9,811 bases of DNA from NCBI GenBank assembly GCA_902796865.1, contig CADBQZ010000088.1, positions 1 to 9,811 of the forward strand, given 5' to 3'. Position 1 is the first letter of the stretch, and each line of letters starts with the position of its first letter. The notes beneath the pieces were generated by a model. It did not search any database, was not told where the DNA came from, and saw only the letters and a list, made by a program, of their open reading frames with translations. This document shows positions 6,971-9,811 of the stretch, piece by piece. The translations under genes were made by a program, and so were the position numbers. Origin of the DNA: an uncultured Ruminococcus sp. Its GTDB lineage: Bacteria > Bacillota > Clostridia > Oscillospirales > Ruminococcaceae.

Positions 6971-6986
6971 AAGGGACAGCGCCCTT
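6971..6986 (-). repeat. Small hairpin in the nifS leader
   Basis: AAGGG (6971-6975) and CCCTT (6982-6986) form a 5-bp stem with a 6-base loop. It sits in the predicted 5' leader of the desulfurase transcript, 30 bases before the ATG. It has no U-tract, so it is not a terminator. It could be an operator half-site pair, an RNA hairpin or chance. Confidence 0.3.
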
Positions 6987-7019
6987 CAGTTACAATAATG
7001 ATTTTTGACGTTCATTTTA

Positions 7020-7048
7020 ATTATATCACATTTTTTTCTTGATTCCAA
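7020..7048 (-). promoter_or_regulatory. Sigma-A promoter for the cysteine desulfurase gene
   Basis: On the minus strand there is a -35 TTGGAA (7043-7048, four of six consensus bases), a 17-base spacer and a perfect -10 TATAAT (7020-7025). TGTGA precedes the -10, giving an extended -10. Transcription would start near 7013, about 70 bases before the ATG. Fourteen bases around the -10 are identical to the thiI promoter. Confidence 0.7.
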
Positions 7049-7087
7049 TACCTTTTATAATGAAAATAATGAAATTTTCGTGAAATA

Positions 7088-7152
7088 TGCAAGTTTATGG
7101 CGCATGAAGCTGAAAGGCAATCTTTATACAATACTGCCTTAAAAAACTTGCA
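7088..7152. repeat. Nested inverted repeat, possible structured RNA or operator
   Basis: The outer arms TGCAAGTTT (7088-7096) and AAACTTGCA (7144-7152) are a perfect 9-bp inverted pair. Inside them AAGGCA (7114-7119) and TGCCTT (7135-7140) form a second perfect 6-bp pair with a 15-base loop. Seventeen bases (7097-7113) remain unpaired on one side. Either strand could fold. A short T-run follows on the plus strand (7155-7160), but it starts a few bases after the stem, so terminator function is doubtful. It lies upstream of both divergent promoters. I do not recognise it as a known riboswitch class. Confidence 0.45.
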
Positions 7153-7217
7153 CAATTTTTACGATTATTTCCCAAAAATTTCTAATCGGAAGATTTTCAA
7201 TAATTTTCGATATTCTA

Positions 7218-7246
7218 TTGCATTTTTCCTGAATAAATAGTAAAAT
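7218..7246 (+). promoter_or_regulatory. Sigma-A promoter for pyrG
   Basis: A -35 TTGCAT (7218-7223), a 17-base spacer and a -10 TAAAAT (7241-7246). Transcription would start near 7253, leaving a leader of only about 34 bases. That is too short for the CTP-sensing terminator/attenuator seen in the B. subtilis pyrG leader, so regulation, if any, would differ. Confidence 0.65.
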
Positions 7247-7259
7247 AGAAGTAATATGA

Positions 7260-8894
<1,635 letters not shown>

Positions 8895-8922
8895 TAAAAA
8901 GCATAGGGAGAAAGTGTAGAAA

Positions 8923-9811
8923 ATGTTGGAAATAAGTACGTTAGGTTCATGTGTTACAAGAGATATTTTTCGTATATCTGATACCCAAAAACAATTTAAA
9001 TTAAAGGGCAACGTAGGTTTTATTTCTCCATATACCATGTTTTCCGAACCTGCAGCAGATTGTGATGATATCATAGCCGCTATATCCAAGACTGATTCTG
9101 CAAAATTTGATAAAAGAAATGCTCTTATGGATCTGAAAGGAGAAGCATTTGATTATCTTCTCGAAAATAGATCTGAATGGTTGATAATAGATTTAATGGA
9201 ATTAAGAGTTGATTTTCTAAAAAAGAATAAATCTACGGTTTCATGTTTTAACCTTATAAATGGAATAATAAAAATAATGGAATCAAATAATTGGAAACGC
9301 TGTAAGATACAAAATATAGGTGAAGAAGAAATATATAGGTCTGTAGATCATCTGGCTGATATGATCTTAAAATATTGGAAACCAGAAAATATTATTGTTG
9401 TCAATGATATACCAACAAATTTTACGCTTGGAAGACTGGAGTCTACTTTTATTAATTCTAGAAGGAAGACATATCCTGTATTTACACAAAATCTTCATAT
9501 TTTAAATAATTATATAAGAGATAAGCTTGGTTGTCATATTATTGATATGCTGCCGATGCAGTTTGTTGGTGCAAATCCGAACCATACTTGGGGTTCTAAT
9601 CCGTGTCACTATACTGATGAAGTATATAGATATCTGTATTATCAAATTTGTAAAATAGTATTTCCAGATAAAAAAGACCATTATGAATGTGAAAAGTTAT
9701 TGTCATTAGACAAACTAAAAAAAGATTATTACAGGAACTTGAGTATTGATAAAAAAGTTCAGCTCAGAAATGAGTTATTTGATCTGCTTTATCTTGATAA
9801 TATTTATGATT
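8923..9811 (+). CDS. DUF6270-like protein with SGNH-type GSC motif, 3' end cut
   Basis: 296 codons are visible and the frame runs off the right edge. The N-terminus reads MLEISTLGSCVTRDIFR, and near residues 222-235 there is WGSNPCHYTDEVYRY. A GSCVxRD start with a late H-Y-x-D block resembles the DUF6270 family, which I recall as often lying in polysaccharide or cell-surface loci and as related to SGNH-type hydrolases/acyltransferases. That assignment comes from memory of the motif, and no enzymatic activity is established here. There is no signal peptide or membrane helix in the visible part. The ATG at 8923 has a GGGAG site about 12 bases upstream, rather far. Base and codon use is clearly more AT-rich (ATA, AAT, TTA, AGA) than in pyrG just before it, which suggests an accessory gene. 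It may be the first gene of a surface-polysaccharide cluster beyond the window. Confidence 0.7.
   Translation, partial: MLEISTLGSCVTRDIFRISDTQKQFKLKGNVGFISPYTMFSEPAADCDDIIAAISKTDSAKFDKRNALMDLKGEAFDYLLENRSEWLIIDLMELRVDFLKKNKSTVSCFNLINGIIKIMESNNWKRCKIQNIGEEEIYRSVDHLADMILKYWKPENIIVVNDIPTNFTLGRLESTFINSRRKTYPVFTQNLHILNNYIRDKLGCHIIDMLPMQFVGANPNHTWGSNPCHYTDEVYRYLYYQICKIVFPDKKDHYECEKLLSLDKLKKDYYRNLSIDKKVQLRNELFDLLYLDNIYD

Noticed and set aside
7153..7165. T-run after the inverted repeat as an intrinsic terminator
   Set aside because: The T-run starts a few bases after the stem, the stem is AT-rich, and no gene ends just before it on the plus strand.

Overview
The window looks like a chromosomal segment of a low-to-mid GC Gram-positive anaerobe. 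It probably belongs to the Clostridia, with a Ruminococcus/Oscillospiraceae-like flavour. The reasons are sigma-A type promoters with extended -10 boxes, GGAGG-type ribosome sites, class B sortases, a SpoIID-type wall protein, a ThiI without a rhodanese domain beside a NifS-like desulfurase, and Thr/Pro/Glu-rich lipoprotein linkers. The assignment is inferred from gene content only. No tRNA, rRNA, CRISPR array, transposase or phage gene was seen.

Layout. Bases 1-6941 hold six genes on the minus strand, read from right to left: a NifS-like cysteine desulfurase, thiI, a CinA-C/class B sortase fusion, a second class B sortase predicted to be a lipoprotein, an exported SpoIID-like protein, and a pyrimidine-nucleoside phosphorylase cut by the left edge. 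Strong candidate promoters lie before the desulfurase and again before thiI. From thiI onward the gaps are only 17-50 bp, so the last five genes are probably one transcription unit. Bases 6942-7286 are a divergent intergenic region with a promoter at each end and an unexplained nested inverted repeat between them. Bases 7287-8894 are pyrG on the plus strand. It is followed after 28 bp by a more AT-rich gene with a GSC-type N-terminal motif, cut by the right edge.

How the genes may work together. Cysteine desulfurase plus ThiI is a sulfur relay for 4-thiouridine in tRNA and possibly thiamine thiazole. The next three genes point to the cell surface: two tandem sortases with different anchors, both with strongly acidic tails, and an exported protein of the SpoIID/LytB peptidoglycan lytic transglycosylase family. 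No sortase substrate is visible in the window.

The two most unusual points are structural. First, a cytosolic NMN-deamidase-type domain (CinA-C) is joined in one reading frame through a membrane helix to an extracellular class B sortase. Second, the SpoIID-like protein carries its segments in swapped order: the normally C-terminal GHGxG segment comes before the normally N-terminal catalytic-Glu segment, as expected for a circular permutation.
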